Assembly (NCBI GenBank): GCA_963802215.1
Contig: CAWDHQ010000001.1
Location: 558,001 to 622,000 of the forward strand
Origin: SHZI01 sp963802215
GTDB lineage: Bacteria; Pseudomonadota; Gammaproteobacteria; Steroidobacterales; GCA-2729495
Direction of reading: 5' to 3'
Length of the DNA stretch: 64,000 nucleotides
In this document: piece by piece, positions 33,901-42,470 of the stretch
How the letters are laid out: the number at the start of each line of letters is the position of its first letter
How positions within the stretch are numbered: position 1 is the first letter of the stretch
Translations under genes and position numbers: made by a program
The notes under the pieces: generated by a model
What the model saw: only the letters and a program-made list of their open reading frames with translations
What the model was told of the DNA's origin: nothing
The model's database searches: none

Positions 33901-36285
33901 ATGAAGATCAGCGAGTCGTGGTTGCGCGAATTTGCCAGTCCGCCAGGAGATACGGCGGCCCTCGTTCACCAGTTGACGATGCAAGGCCTCGAGGTCGAGA
34001 GCATCGAGGCGGCGGGGCCCTCCCTGGACGGCATCGTCGTGGGGCGGGTCCTCGACGTCGCACCGCATCCCAATGCGGACCGCTTGCGCGTGTGCCAGGT
34101 CGACGTCGGCACTGGTACCGTCCAGATCGTCTGTGGTGCGGCCAACGTACGCCCTGGCGGCGTCTATCCCGCGGCCCTGCCCGGGGTGATCCTGCCGGGC
34201 GGTACGGTGATAGGCAGGGCAGCCCTGCGGGGTGTTGAGTCCGGGGGCATGCTGTGTTCAGCAGCCGAACTGGGCCTGGGCGAGTCCGATTCGCCTGCCC
34301 GGGCGGAGGGATTGCTCGAACTGGATTCCACCGGGCAGCCCGGGTCTCCCGTGGCGGCCGCCCTCTCGCTACCGGACAGCATCCTGGACCTCAAGGTCAC
34401 GCCAAACCGCGCCGACTGCTTTTCCGTCGTTGGCGTGGCGCGGGATCTGGCTGCGACCACGGGACTCGCATTCTCCCGGCCCGTCATTCCTCCCGTCCCC
34501 GCCCAGGATGGGGGCGGTTTCCCGGTGCGGGTCGAGGACTCTGCAGGCTGCCCGGCGTTTCTTGTTCGCGTAGTGCGCAACGTCAGCCCGGGCGCGAAGT
34601 CACCGTTCTGGCTTCGTGAACGCCTGCGCCGCAGCGGAATCAGGTCCATTCACCCCGTCGTCGACATCACGAATCTCGTGATGCTGGAACTCGGACAGCC
34701 GCTGCACGCTTATGACCTTGACCGGCTCGACGGCACGATCGTCGTTCGGCGCGCAAGCAACGGCGAGCAGCTCCAGCTACTGACCGGTGATGAAGTCGGG
34801 CTGGAAGCGGACTGCCTCGTGATAGCCGACAACACCGGTGCCATCGGTCTGGCCGGCATCATGGGCGGCAACCGCACGGCGGTATCTGCCGGTACCACGA
34901 GCATCCTCCTGGAATCCGCCTACTTCGCCCCGTCTGCGATTGCGGGACGGGCCAGGCGCCTGGGCCTGCAAACGGATGCCTCGACCCGCTTCGAGCGGGG
35001 CGTTGACCCAACCGGGCAACGACTTGCCCTTGAGCGGGCCACGGAGCTGCTGCTGGCTATTGCGGGGGGCGTCCCCGGACCGTGCCAGGTCGAAGGCTCG
35101 GCGACCATTTCGCGCCCGCCGGTCAGCCTGCGCCGTGGGCGACTCGCCCTGGTGCTTGGCGAGTCCGTGCCGGACCGGGATGTGGAGGGCATCCTGTCGC
35201 GCCTCGGCATGCAGGTGAGGGCCGGTGCGGACGGCTGGCAGGTAGAGCCACCGGCCTTCCGGTTCGATATTGCTGTCGAAGTCGACCTGATCGAAGAGAT
35301 AGCCCGGGTCCACGGCTACGACCGGATCGCGCCCCGGCAGGGATTCCAGACGACGGCGCTTGGCCACGCACCGTCCACGCGGGTAAGCGCCGACATCCTG
35401 CGGGCGGCGCTCGTCCAGCGCGGTTACCAGGAGGCTGTGACCTACAGCTTCGTGGACCGTGAGCAGGACCGGCTCCTGGCCGGCGGCAGGGAAGGGGTCC
35501 TGCTCGTCAATCCGCTGTCTGCCGACCTCGCAGTCATGCGCCAGAGTCTCTGGCCGGGGCTCGTCCAGGCGCTCAGGCACAACCTCGCGCGCCAGCAGCG
35601 ACGCGTCCGCCTTTTTGAAATGGGTGTGCGGTTCATTCCCGGCCCGGCCGGCATGACCGAAGAGACCGTGCTTGCAGGCATCGCGATTGGCACGGCGCTT
35701 CCCGAGCAATGGGGAGAGCGGGCCCGCGCGACGGATTTCCATGACGTCAAGGCGGACCTGGAGGCCGTCCTGGCAATCGTGGGTACGACTGGGGAGTTCA
35801 ACTGGCTGGCCGACGTGCATCCCGCACTGCGACCCGGCCGGACGGCGCGACTTCGGCGCGGGGGCAAGCACCTGGGGTGGCTGGGGGCCCTGCACCCGAG
35901 CCTGGTCAAGCCGTGCGGGCTCGACGAGGCGCCGCTACTGTTCGAACTGGACCTGGTGTCGTTGACCGCAACCACGGTCACGACCTGCCACGAACTGTCC
36001 CGCTTCCCCGCCGTGAGGCGGGACATCGCAGTCCTTGTGAAGCGCGATACGCCAGTCGGCAGCCTGGTTAGTGCGGTGACCGACGCCGCAGGACCTGCCT
36101 TGCGGGAGGTCGTCGTATTTGACATCTTCGCCGGCGAACATATCGAAGCGGGTGAAAAGAGCGTGGCTTTGGGCTTGATTTTGCAGGAAACATCCCGCAC
36201 CCTTACCGACGCAGAGACAGACAAGATCGTCAGTGGCGTTGTCCGGCGTTTGGCCAATGATTTCAGCGCCAGGATGCGAGAATAA
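33901..36285 (+). CDS. pheT: Phenylalanyl-tRNA synthetase beta subunit
   Basis: 794 residues. Opening MKISESWLREFA, tRNA-binding OB domain (VVGRVLDVAPHPNADRLRVCQVDVG), B3/B4 editing domain (HPVVDITNLVMLELGQPLHAYDLD), B5 domain, catalytic-like core, and C-terminal FDX-ACB anticodon domain (SRFPAVRRDIAVLVKRDTPVGSLV). Normal full length. Begins 12 bases after pheS. Confidence 0.98.
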   Translation: MKISESWLREFASPPGDTAALVHQLTMQGLEVESIEAAGPSLDGIVVGRVLDVAPHPNADRLRVCQVDVGTGTVQIVCGAANVRPGGVYPAALPGVILPGGTVIGRAALRGVESGGMLCSAAELGLGESDSPARAEGLLELDSTGQPGSPVAAALSLPDSILDLKVTPNRADCFSVVGVARDLAATTGLAFSRPVIPPVPAQDGGGFPVRVEDSAGCPAFLVRVVRNVSPGAKSPFWLRERLRRSGIRSIHPVVDITNLVMLELGQPLHAYDLDRLDGTIVVRRASNGEQLQLLTGDEVGLEADCLVIADNTGAIGLAGIMGGNRTAVSAGTTSILLESAYFAPSAIAGRARRLGLQTDASTRFERGVDPTGQRLALERATELLLAIAGGVPGPCQVEGSATISRPPVSLRRGRLALVLGESVPDRDVEGILSRLGMQVRAGADGWQVEPPAFRFDIAVEVDLIEEIARVHGYDRIAPRQGFQTTALGHAPSTRVSADILRAALVQRGYQEAVTYSFVDREQDRLLAGGREGVLLVNPLSADLAVMRQSLWPGLVQALRHNLARQQRRVRLFEMGVRFIPGPAGMTEETVLAGIAIGTALPEQWGERARATDFHDVKADLEAVLAIVGTTGEFNWLADVHPALRPGRTARLRRGGKHLGWLGALHPSLVKPCGLDEAPLLFELDLVSLTATTVTTCHELSRFPAVRRDIAVLVKRDTPVGSLVSAVTDAAGPALREVVVFDIFAGEHIEAGEKSVALGLILQETSRTLTDAETDKIVSGVVRRLANDFSARMRE

Positions 36286-36299
36286 GAAAAAGAGATCAG

Positions 36300-36605
36300 A
36301 TGAGCATGGCCCTCACCAAGGCGGATATGGCGGAGTCCCTGTTCAACGAACTGGGACTCAACAAGCGCGAAGCACGCGAACTCGTCGAACTCTTCTTCGA
36401 GGACCTGCGGGCTGCGCTTGCCAGTGGAGAGCAGGTCAAGCTCTCCGGATTCGGTAACTTCGACCTGCGGGACAAGAACCAGCGGCCGGGCCGGAATCCA
36501 AAAACGGGCAAGGAAATCCCAATCACGGCGCGACGTGTAGTCACGTTTCGCCCCGGACAAAAACTGAAAGCCCGAGTGGAAGCATATGCTGGAGCCGGGG
36601 AATAA
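36300..36605 (+). CDS. ihfA: Integration host factor subunit alpha
   Basis: 101 residues. MALTKADMAESLFNELGLNKREARELVE, KLSGFGNFDLRDKNQRPGRNPKTGKEIPI, and a C-terminal VVTFRPGQKLKARVEAY are typical of the alpha subunit. It lies after pheT, its usual position. Overlaps the following MerR gene by 20 bases. Confidence 0.97.
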   Translation: MSMALTKADMAESLFNELGLNKREARELVELFFEDLRAALASGEQVKLSGFGNFDLRDKNQRPGRNPKTGKEIPITARRVVTFRPGQKLKARVEAYAGAGE

Positions 36606-36942
36606 CGACGACCTGCCCCCTATCCCGGGCAAACGCTATTTCACGATCGGGGAAGTCAGCGATCTGTGCGCGGTAAAGCCCCACGTGCTTCGTTACTGGG
36701 AGCAGGAGTTCCCGCAACTGAAGCCCGTGAAGCGCCGCGGCAACCGCCGCTATTACCAGCGGCAGGATGTCCTGATCATCCGGCAGATCCGCAGCCTCTT
36801 GTACGACGAGGGGTTCACGATCGGAGGCGCCCGCCAGAAGCTTACGGGCGAAGAGGCCCGGTCGGACCTGACCCAGAGCCAGCAGATCATCCGGCAGCTG
36901 CGTCAGGAGCTCGAAGAAGTCATGCGGCTTTTGCGGCGCTGA
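36586..36942 (+). CDS. MerR-family transcriptional regulator
   Basis: 118 residues. MerR HTH: YFTIGEVSDLCAVKPHVLRYWEQEFPQLKPVKRRGNRRYYQRQDVLIIRQI is split across the winged helix, followed by a dimerisation coiled coil (SQQIIRQLRQELEEVMRLL). There is no effector domain. This small MerR protein downstream of ihfA is conserved in pseudomonads and xanthomonads; its targets are unknown. Confidence 0.9.
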   Translation: MLEPGNNDDLPPIPGKRYFTIGEVSDLCAVKPHVLRYWEQEFPQLKPVKRRGNRRYYQRQDVLIIRQIRSLLYDEGFTIGGARQKLTGEEARSDLTQSQQIIRQLRQELEEVMRLLRR

Positions 36943-36968
36943 AGGGCCGCCTCCGGGCCTATTTCGGT

Positions 36969-36974
36969 TATCAT
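36969..36974 (+). promoter_or_regulatory. -10 element for tRNA-Pro
   Basis: TATCAT 49 bases before the tRNA, in the context GGTTATCATTCCGGCC, nearly identical to the box before galU (GGCTATCATTCCCC). No good -35. Confidence 0.35.
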
Positions 36975-37022
36975 TCCGGCCGCTGTTCGAGGGGCCGTGA
37001 GCCGAGAATTGCCATCAAGGGA

Positions 37023-37099
37023 CGGGGCGTGGCGCAGCCTGGTAGCGCACCTGCATGGGGTGCAGGGGGTCGCAGGTTCAAATCCTGTCGCCCCGACCA
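37023..37099 (+). tRNA. tRNA-Pro (GGG)
   Basis: Acceptor CGGGGCG pairs with CGCCCCG, discriminator A, encoded CCA at 37097-37099. Anticodon arm CCTGC-ATGGGGT-GCAGG gives GGG. The T-loop is TTCAAAT. Located after the ihfA-merR pair as in Pseudomonas. Confidence 0.97.
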
Positions 37100-37125
37100 T
37101 TCGTGGCATTGATCGGAGTCTGGCG

Positions 37126-37824
37126 ATGCGAGCAGCATTCTTTATCGCCGGCCTGCTGCTTTTTTCTGGTTCCTCTCTCCCGGCAGCAGAGGGCACCGCA
37201 GGCGACGGCCACCAGGTGCTGTCGCTGATCCAGCACTGGGTCAGTGGGCGATATGACAACTCCAGCCAGGCCGCGCGGGACCTGGCGGACGCGTCGATTC
37301 CCGACGACGAGAAGCATCGCCTGATGCACCAGCTGTTCGTGCCGGTGACGGTGGAAGTTCCCGGCATCCCTGGCTACCTGATCTACCAGCAGTCGTCGGT
37401 GGACGGATCGGACGACCCTGACGCGATCACGCGAGCGGGGTTGCTGCAGTTCTTCATCGATCCAGAGGGGCAGGTGCGGCAGCGCGAACTGAATTTCAGG
37501 GACCTGGATGAATTCAAGAACCTTCATCGCGACCCCGAGCGGATGAAGACCCTGACCCTGGACCAGTTTCGCGTGGATGCCGGCTGCGATTTTCTCCTCA
37601 GGGGTAATCCTGCGGGAACGGAGATATCCGGGCCGATACGTCCGGGCGCCTGTCGTTTCTTCAGCAAGGGCCTCAACAAGGAACTGGTTGCGGACGACGC
37701 GGTGACCATCCGGCCCGACGAATACTGGTTCCTGGGGCGCTTCGTCGACGAGACCGGCAAGGTCATGTGGGGTAACGCGAGCAAGGACCCCGTGAAGTTG
37801 GTGCGTCGCCGCGAGGCGGACTGA
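37126..37824 (+). CDS. CpcT/CpeT-like protein, secreted
   Basis: 232 residues from ATG 37126. A signal peptide (FFIAGLLLFSGSSLPAAEG) precedes a barrel domain with the family opening LIQHWVSGRYDNSSQAARDL and later LDQFRVDAGCDFLLRG, SGPIRPGACRFF. CpeT/CpcT proteins attach bilins to phycobiliproteins in cyanobacteria, which this organism presumably lacks; similar sequences are scattered in proteobacteria with unknown role. It could bind another linear tetrapyrrole or lipid. A longer reading from GTG 36997 crosses the tRNA and is rejected. Confidence 0.8.
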   Translation: MRAAFFIAGLLLFSGSSLPAAEGTAGDGHQVLSLIQHWVSGRYDNSSQAARDLADASIPDDEKHRLMHQLFVPVTVEVPGIPGYLIYQQSSVDGSDDPDAITRAGLLQFFIDPEGQVRQRELNFRDLDEFKNLHRDPERMKTLTLDQFRVDAGCDFLLRGNPAGTEISGPIRPGACRFFSKGLNKELVADDAVTIRPDEYWFLGRFVDETGKVMWGNASKDPVKLVRRREAD

Positions 37825-37883
37825 GCCCAGCGCCCTGGAATCCCCCGAGGGCCGCGCGAGACACTGTTCCCCGTGTCTATTGT

Positions 37884-37897
37884 TATAATAATATAAT
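37884..37897 (+). promoter_or_regulatory. AT-rich double -10 before the Rieske gene
   Basis: Two TATAAT hexamers (37884-37889, 37892-37897) lie in an AT-rich patch unusual for this genome, 37 bases before the Rieske start. No clear -35. Confidence 0.5.
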
Positions 37898-37934
37898 GTT
37901 TAGGGCGCGCTGATCGTGGCTGCGGAGTTCCTTC

Positions 37935-39077
37935 ATGCTGATCAACAACTGGTACGTCGCCGCCTGGTCTCACGAAGTGACGACGCGCAAGCCGTTCGGA
38001 GTCCGCATGCTGGGCTGCGACTTCGTGCTCTTTCGCAATGCCGAAGGTCGCGTGGTCTGTCTAAGTGATGTCTGCTGCCATCGCGGCGGGGCCCTGTCCG
38101 GCGGCAAGATCAATAGCGCCCGCGTGGTCTGCCCGTATCACGGCTGGAATTTCGACAGCAGCGGCAACTGCGTCCTGATCCCGTCCATGGGCGAGGGTGC
38201 TCCGATCCCCAGGCGTGCCCGCATCGACAGCTACCCGACCCAGGAGAAGTACGGCTGGGTCTGGACATTCCTGGGCGACCTCCCGGAGTCGGAGCGCCCC
38301 GATGTCCCGGATCTCTTTCCCGAGTATGACGACCCTGCTACCTGGCACAGGGTGCCCTACGGGTTCGAGGCGAAGGCCAACTGGATGCGTTTCGAGGAGA
38401 ACTCGCTCGATACGGCCCACACGACCTTTGTACATCAGCAGTTCGGGGCCATCCGCAATCCCAAGCTCGAGGTGTTCCCGCTGGAGCACAAGGAGTGGGG
38501 CGCCCGGGTCGCGCGGGTGAAACCGGCCCCTGGCGCAGACCAGAAGACCGGCGAAATGGCCAAGTTGCTCTCTGCCGAGCGGAAGTCAACCCAGGTGGAG
38601 CTGGAGTTCAGCCTGCTTGGACTCTGCCATCGCATCCAGCCCACGTTCCGGGAGGGCATGAGCCTGATCAACTTTACGGCGCGCACGCCCGTGGAGGACA
38701 AGCTCAGTCGTGCCTTCGGCTGGCAGGCACGCAACTACCTCAGGGAGCCCCAGTACGATGCGGAACGCATCGCGGCCATCGAACTCGCGGTGCGGGAAGA
38801 CCTTTCCGTCGTCGAAAGGGTCCGGCCCGTTCATACACCCGGCTCCCTCTCCGAGGAGCTTCTGGTCGAGACTGATGGCATGGAGGTCGCGTTCAGGAAG
38901 TGCTGCTGGCGATGGGCCGCCAAGGGCTGGGAGATTGACCGGGAGGAGGCCGAGAGGCTGAGCCAGAAGCAGATTCTGGTGATTCCATCGCCGGCCCGGC
39001 GCGAAGACCCCAAGAACTGGATCCACAAGACCGTGCCCCTTCGACCGGTCTCCACTCAATCCGACCAGATTGACTGA
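37935..39077 (+). CDS. Rieske-type aromatic-ring-hydroxylating oxygenase
   Basis: 380 residues. Rieske [2Fe-2S] ligands are Cys47 and His49 (VCCHRGG) and Cys66 and His69 (CPYHGW). Mononuclear-iron ligands are in ENSLDTAHTTFVHQ with Asp159, His162 and His167. This matches single-component-type Rieske oxygenases of the PaO/vanillate-demethylase-like group (about 350-390 residues). Substrate unknown. It is followed 12 bases later by a bicupin gene; no dedicated reductase is adjacent, though a ferredoxin gene occurs at 61559. Confidence 0.88.
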   Translation: MLINNWYVAAWSHEVTTRKPFGVRMLGCDFVLFRNAEGRVVCLSDVCCHRGGALSGGKINSARVVCPYHGWNFDSSGNCVLIPSMGEGAPIPRRARIDSYPTQEKYGWVWTFLGDLPESERPDVPDLFPEYDDPATWHRVPYGFEAKANWMRFEENSLDTAHTTFVHQQFGAIRNPKLEVFPLEHKEWGARVARVKPAPGADQKTGEMAKLLSAERKSTQVELEFSLLGLCHRIQPTFREGMSLINFTARTPVEDKLSRAFGWQARNYLREPQYDAERIAAIELAVREDLSVVERVRPVHTPGSLSEELLVETDGMEVAFRKCCWRWAAKGWEIDREEAERLSQKQILVIPSPARREDPKNWIHKTVPLRPVSTQSDQID

Positions 39078-39089
39078 AAGGAATGCGTA

Positions 39090-40001
39090 ATGACGCGCCC
39101 GCACATTGAGCCCCTCGTGGATCGGGACATGCCCTTCAGGAAGATGACCCTGCCAGGCTTCCCGAAAGGCATGCACTACAAGATGCTGAGCCTCGATCCG
39201 GATACCGGGGCCTGCTCAATGACGGTTCGGTTCGACGCCGGCTTCCGGCTGCCGCCCGGCATGAGCTACTCGGAGATGGAGCTTTTCATCACTTCCGGCG
39301 CTGTCCACTTTGGCGGCGAGAAGTACGGGAAGGGCAACTTCTTCTTCGTGCCGGCCGGCGTCTCCATGCCGGCCATGTCGGTGCCCCGGGGTGCCGAGGG
39401 CCTCATGTTCTACAACTACGGGGAACCGAGCTTCCTGGAGTCGGACGAGGATCATCCGCGCGCCCAGCGGGAACAGCTGGTCATGGTGAATGCCTACGAG
39501 GGTCTGCAGTGGAAGGCGGCGGACTTCATTCGTCCCTCCGTTGCACCCGGTTGCATGGTCAAGATGCTCCGGTCCGATCCGCTGACCCACGCGCATTCAC
39601 TGCTCTACTGCATGACGCCGAATTACTGGCAAGACAACATCTCGTACCATGATTGCTGCGAGGAGAGCTACCACATCTATGGCACGTCCTGGATGATGCA
39701 GTTTGGCAATCTGCCCACCGGCGGGTACTTCTGGCGTCCGGAGTACATCAACCACGGCGCGTTCGCCAGCGAGCTCGGGGTTCTGGGCTTCGGCCGGACC
39801 GACAGCCAGCTGCACAACTACTTCCATTTCAATCCCTGGACCAGCCCGGACGACAACCGGCAGCGCGCCGCGGCCCAGTGGGCCCGCAACAAGCCAAAGC
39901 TGTACGAGTGGGTGCGGTCGCCCGACGGGCACAATCACCCGCACGACTTCGAGAATCCGGGCTTCGATTACGTCAAGGGCGAACTGAAGGACGGGCTGTA
40001 G
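39090..40001 (+). CDS. Bicupin-like protein (DUF4437-type)
   Basis: 303 residues with two cupin-like halves. The N-terminal half has SYSEMELFITSGAVHFGGEKYGKGNFFFVPAGVSMP; the C-terminal half has HDCCEESYHIYG...YFWRPEYINHGAF. Candidate metal ligands in the second half are His/Glu of YHDCCEESYH and His of NHGAF. AAGGAA lies before the ATG. Tight coupling to the Rieske gene suggests the same pathway. Family assignment to DUF4437 is tentative. Confidence 0.7.
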   Translation: MTRPHIEPLVDRDMPFRKMTLPGFPKGMHYKMLSLDPDTGACSMTVRFDAGFRLPPGMSYSEMELFITSGAVHFGGEKYGKGNFFFVPAGVSMPAMSVPRGAEGLMFYNYGEPSFLESDEDHPRAQREQLVMVNAYEGLQWKAADFIRPSVAPGCMVKMLRSDPLTHAHSLLYCMTPNYWQDNISYHDCCEESYHIYGTSWMMQFGNLPTGGYFWRPEYINHGAFASELGVLGFGRTDSQLHNYFHFNPWTSPDDNRQRAAAQWARNKPKLYEWVRSPDGHNHPHDFENPGFDYVKGELKDGL

Positions 40002-40024
40002 CGCTCCTGGCGGGAGTCGCGCCC

Positions 40025-41080
40025 CTAGACTAGCCCCTGGCGGGCCAGGCGCTGGATCGTGGCCTCCTGGAGATCCTGCAACTGGCTGCGCGATGCACCC
40101 GCGGCGAGAGCCAGTTCATTGGGCGCGCGCCCGGTAACCTGGCCATAGCTGGCAGCGAACGCCTGCAGCGGCAGCCGGCTCAGCGTGTTCGCGAGACCGC
40201 CCCGGTGACGGCGCTCCCGCAGCCCTGCAATGTCGATAACCGCGTGTGCCGCGATGCTGGCCCCGCCCGGTGGGGCTTCCGCGAGGATCCTGCCCTCGAA
40301 GTCCACGATCTTCGACATGCCGGTACTCGACCGGGCAGGCAGGCCGGTTCCGGGCACTCCTGCCGTGTTCGCCGACACTACGTACGCCATGTTCTCCGCC
40401 GCCCTGGCCCGACGGGCGAGCTCCTTGGCGGTTGATCGCGGACTGCCCATCTCGCTCGTCGAATGCACCAGGATCTCGGCCCCCCGCATCACCTGACAGC
40501 GTGCGATCTCGGGGTAGAGGATCTCTTCCGACGCCACCGCGGCGATCTTGCCAATCTCGGTATCCGCGACCGGATAGAGTCCCTCCATGCCATAGGTGTC
40601 CAGGTAGCGGTCCCAGACATCATAGGGACTCGGCGAATACAGCGAGATCAGGCGCCGGTAGCGCAGGACAACCTCGCCCGAGGGACTAAGGAGGAAGCAG
40701 CACTGGAAGTACAGGTCAGGGAAATGGGGGTCCGACTCGTAGGCATTCCCGGCCAGGAAGAAGCCTCCGCGGCTCGCGATGGTGGCCAGCGCCTCGTACT
40801 CCGGCCCATTCATCTCGAGGCAGGCCAGATTGCGCCAGTCGGCGAAGGTACCGCCGCCGGGCGCGCCGGTCAGCACATATTCCGGCAGCACCGCGAGGTG
40901 CACCGGCAATCCAATATTCTCAGCGAGGTGCGGCGCGCCGGTTTCGAGCGCGACCCCGATGGCCGAAATGTTCGCGGCAATCTGCGATCGGACCCGCGTG
41001 CGGTCCGGCAGTCCGGCAACCGGGTGTGTAGGCACCTGGAGCGCGAGGGCGAGATAGGGGGTAATGGCGTTCCGGGCCAT
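40025..41080 (-). CDS. Nitrilase-fold protein lacking the catalytic Cys
   Basis: 351 residues of the carbon-nitrogen hydrolase superfamily. Glu67 in LPEYVL is the expected base. The Lys position appears to be Arg143 (LRYRRLISLYSP). The nucleophile position, normally Cys-Tyr/Trp-Asp, reads Ser184-Glu-Glu in VASEEILYPEIARC. The rest of the fold is intact (RGAEILVHSTSEMGSP; ARAAENMAYVVSANTAG). So it may be a non-hydrolytic paralogue or use another nucleophile. It follows the cyclase-like gene by 21 bases on the same strand, and is convergent with the bicupin. Confidence 0.8.
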   Translation of the reverse strand: MARNAITPYLALALQVPTHPVAGLPDRTRVRSQIAANISAIGVALETGAPHLAENIGLPVHLAVLPEYVLTGAPGGGTFADWRNLACLEMNGPEYEALATIASRGGFFLAGNAYESDPHFPDLYFQCCFLLSPSGEVVLRYRRLISLYSPSPYDVWDRYLDTYGMEGLYPVADTEIGKIAAVASEEILYPEIARCQVMRGAEILVHSTSEMGSPRSTAKELARRARAAENMAYVVSANTAGVPGTGLPARSSTGMSKIVDFEGRILAEAPPGGASIAAHAVIDIAGLRERRHRGGLANTLSRLPLQAFAASYGQVTGRAPNELALAAGASRSQLQDLQEATIQRLARQGLV

Positions 41081-41101
41081 GGTTCTGGTGCGCCGGGGTG
41101 G

Positions 41102-42394
41102 TCAGTCGCCAGCCCGGGCGGTCTCGAGCCCGGACGACCTGGATAGCAGCGTCGTGGAAAGGGAAAAGCGGCTGTCCTCCCGGAGCTGCCGGTCCTCGAT
41201 TCCGAGCAGGATCGGATCCGCTCCCCGCCGATGGATGTTCACCTTGGCATTGAATGCATTACGGCGCCGGCCGTGCTTGTCCTCGATTGCCAGCTTGCGG
41301 ATTGAGAACGTCCCATCGGGGCATGCCTCGCCGGTCAGGTAGCACTTGATCGACTCGACCGCCTCACCCGATAACTCCAGGCCATGCAGCTGTGAAAGAC
41401 TGCCCTGGGCCTGCTCCATGAAGCCGATCGCATCGAAGTCCGTGCCAACGTCGCCTCCTGATTGCGGCATTGCTGCGCGAAATTCGCCAACCAGGATCTG
41501 CCCCGGCATGGCGTGCTCGATCATGCGCGCCAGCTCGATGGTCACGTCACCAACGACGTCACAGTAGATCGTGGGGTTGAGCCCTTCGGCGTGGTTGAAT
41601 TCGTAGCAGCTGCCGACATGAAAGCTCGTCCGCAACAGCGGAACGGCCCGGCCATGCCCCTTCTGGCGGGCAATCGCATTGTCGGCGAGGACCAGGTGCA
41701 TGAAGTGATAGAGGTTGGTATTCGCCTCGAGACCGGTGTCACGGTTCCAGATATAGAAGCCATCGCCCGTGCTGGAGCGGGCGAAATTCACCAGCATCCG
41801 CCGCCCCAGCAGCCGGCTGTGCGCCGCATTGAGCGAACACGACAGGCTGTTCAACTGGTTCATCTGCTCGAACGGGCCGAGCAGGCCAAAGCCGACGATA
41901 TCGAAAAGCGCCACCGCCCGGTTGCGCACGTAGCTGACGCTGTACCGCTTCACCAGGTACTCGATGGCTGCTGTCTCGGCTGGCGATGCAGAGAGCGGCT
42001 GGCGGAGCCGCACGGCAATCGGCTCCACTCCCAGCAGGCGAGTGGCATTGTGCATCTGCCTGGCGGAGAACTGCCGGGCTCCGGACAACAGGTGCATGAT
42101 GAACTGGTGAGCCGGCGTTTCAGCCCGGGGGTCAGCCCCCGGCACCGGCGTTCCGGAGCCGTAGCTCGCTACCGCGTAGTGCGGCACCACGAGAAGCTGG
42201 ACGCCATCCCCTATCGGCGCCCACGCCAGGACCAGGTTCTGCCCGAGGTTCCAGTGCGCGTAGAACTGCCTGTCGAGCTCCAGCAGGTTGCTGCGCTGAC
42301 GAAGATCCAGTTCGAGCGCCGGACTGCGGAGGCCGTCCGGTGCCAGTGGGTCAGTGAGCATGGATGCGGGCCGCAAGCCCCAGATTCCTTCCAT
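41102..42394 (-). CDS. Class III adenylate/guanylate cyclase-like protein
   Basis: 430 residues. An N-terminal about 150 residues have no recognised domain. A cyclase homology domain runs from about 160 to 310: Asp165 in LFDIVGFG, Asp211 in SSTGDGFYIW, and GDVTIELARMIEHAMPGQILV with Arg290. The conserved Asn of the usual GDxVNxAxR motif is not present (Ile/Glu instead). A C-terminal about 100-residue part follows. Whether it makes cyclic nucleotide is open. ATG 42394 is used; ATG 42361 is an alternative. Upstream of and co-directional with the nitrilase-fold gene. Confidence 0.7.
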   Translation of the reverse strand: MEGIWGLRPASMLTDPLAPDGLRSPALELDLRQRSNLLELDRQFYAHWNLGQNLVLAWAPIGDGVQLLVVPHYAVASYGSGTPVPGADPRAETPAHQFIMHLLSGARQFSARQMHNATRLLGVEPIAVRLRQPLSASPAETAAIEYLVKRYSVSYVRNRAVALFDIVGFGLLGPFEQMNQLNSLSCSLNAAHSRLLGRRMLVNFARSSTGDGFYIWNRDTGLEANTNLYHFMHLVLADNAIARQKGHGRAVPLLRTSFHVGSCYEFNHAEGLNPTIYCDVVGDVTIELARMIEHAMPGQILVGEFRAAMPQSGGDVGTDFDAIGFMEQAQGSLSQLHGLELSGEAVESIKCYLTGEACPDGTFSIRKLAIEDKHGRRRNAFNAKVNIHRRGADPILLGIEDRQLREDSRFSLSTTLLSRSSGLETARAGD

Positions 42395-42417
42395 GGGCAG
42401 GGCACTGGCTTCCTGCT

Positions 42418-42446
42418 TTGCCAGCAGCCGTCGACTGACTTAGGAT
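42418..42446 (+). promoter_or_regulatory. Promoter for the FAD-linked dehydrogenase
   Basis: TTGCCA (42418-42423), 17 bases, TAGGAT (42441-42446) in the 76-base divergent gap with the cyclase-like gene. Confidence 0.55.
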
Positions 42447-42470
42447 GCACGAGCCCCAATTGCCATTGCA

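Noticed and set aside
36997..37125. GTG start for the CpeT-like gene reading through tRNA-Pro
   Set aside because: It would overlap the whole tRNA gene, and the internal ATG 37126 begins a clear signal peptide.
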